Assembly (NCBI GenBank): GCA_947455875.1
Contig: CANGSD010000061.1
Location: 1 to 7,059 of the forward strand
Source: Comamonadaceae bacterium
GTDB lineage: Bacteria; Pseudomonadota; Gammaproteobacteria; Burkholderiales; Burkholderiaceae
Direction: 5' to 3'
DNA length: 7,059 bases
In this document: in pieces, positions 6,895 to 7,059 of the stretch
Layout: each line of letters begins with the position of its first letter
Numbering within the stretch: the first letter of the stretch is position 1
The notes under the pieces: model-generated
Seen by the model: the letters and a program-made list of their open reading frames with translations, nothing else
The model's database searches: none
Told to the model about the DNA's origin: nothing
Position numbers and translations under genes: made by a program

Positions 6895-7059
6895 CGTCCT
6901 GGCCCGCGCCGATGCAGCGGGGCATGATGCGGCGCATGGGGTGGAAGAGGTCGGTTTGCTGGCGCGAGGCAGTCTGCGTTTGTCCTGGCTGGGGCTGCGC
7001 GGCAACTGGTCGCAGGCACGCCATGCTCGGCACAACATCCTGCCGCTGGTGCAGCGGCA
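6895..7059. other. Unassigned sequence beyond the adaptor break
   Basis: These 165 bases should encode the adaptor upstream of SLQAPELF, but none of the three minus-strand frames gives the expected barrel-sandwich and coiled-coil residues. The adaptor frame itself reads as noise. Two other frames are open throughout and fairly protein-like: plus strand from 6893 (LVLARADAAGHD..., later LSWLGLRGNWSQARHARHN), and minus strand frame 7033-6896 (including QTQTASRQQTDLFHPMRR). I recognise neither, and no inverted repeat or transposase was seen at the junction. Confidence 0.5.

Noticed and set aside
5938..6927. Open frame of 329 codons on the plus strand
   Set aside because: It lies opposite the adaptor gene, which has clear family motifs on the minus strand. 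Its product is Gly/His/Arg/Leu rich, as antisense readings of GC-rich genes usually are, with no recognisable domain.
1..7059. Search for tRNA, rRNA, CRISPR arrays, insertion sequences and attachment sites
   Set aside because: No spaced direct repeats, terminal inverted repeats, transposase or integrase motifs or RNA-gene signatures were seen by reading; short or diverged elements could still be missed without a computed search.

Overview
This GC-rich window most likely comes from a betaproteobacterium, probably Burkholderiales (Comamonadaceae-like). That placement is an inference from the protein sequences, the strong G/C bias at third codon positions and the gene neighbours; no rRNA or other decisive marker is present. 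Both ends cut through genes, so the window looks like a contig or a fragment of one.

Layout. Positions 1-3109 hold three genes on the plus strand that overlap stop-to-start and look like one translationally coupled unit: the C-terminal part of the mismatch-repair ATPase MutS, an Anbu-type proteasome-related protease, and a small alpha/beta hydrolase. They end head-on against a minus-strand block. Only 20 bases separate the two opposing stop codons, and a GC-rich hairpin covers the junction. The minus-strand block, read from right to left, contains a periplasmic adaptor of the MacA/HlyD type (C-terminal half only), a MacB/LolD-type ABC ATPase, a MacB-type FtsX-fold permease, and uppP (undecaprenyl-diphosphate phosphatase). 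The adaptor, ATPase and permease together form a MacAB-like tripartite exporter with ATPase and permease on separate polypeptides. The outer-membrane channel is not in the window. UppP recycles the cell-wall lipid carrier.

Three things deserve attention. (1) At the ATPase/permease boundary the expected ATGA overlap reads AGGA (5240-5243). This one base removes both the permease start codon and the ATPase stop codon, while a well-placed Shine-Dalgarno (5251-5254) is still there. The permease frame can now start only at a GTG 21 codons further in, and the ATPase gains 22 residues that are out-of-frame permease N-terminus. (2) The adaptor carries, inside its membrane-proximal region, an Ala/Pro/Ser-rich linker followed by a helical segment with two LTPEQ motifs, resembling the LTxxQ motif of Spy/CpxP periplasmic proteins. 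(3) Adaptor homology stops abruptly near 6894, and the last 165 bases do not encode the missing adaptor N-terminus in any frame. This is either a rearrangement or insertion, or a chimeric contig end.

I see no tRNA, rRNA, CRISPR array, transposase or integrase. Apart from points 1-3 the window is ordinary housekeeping and envelope-export sequence. I do not find convincing evidence for a wholly new system.
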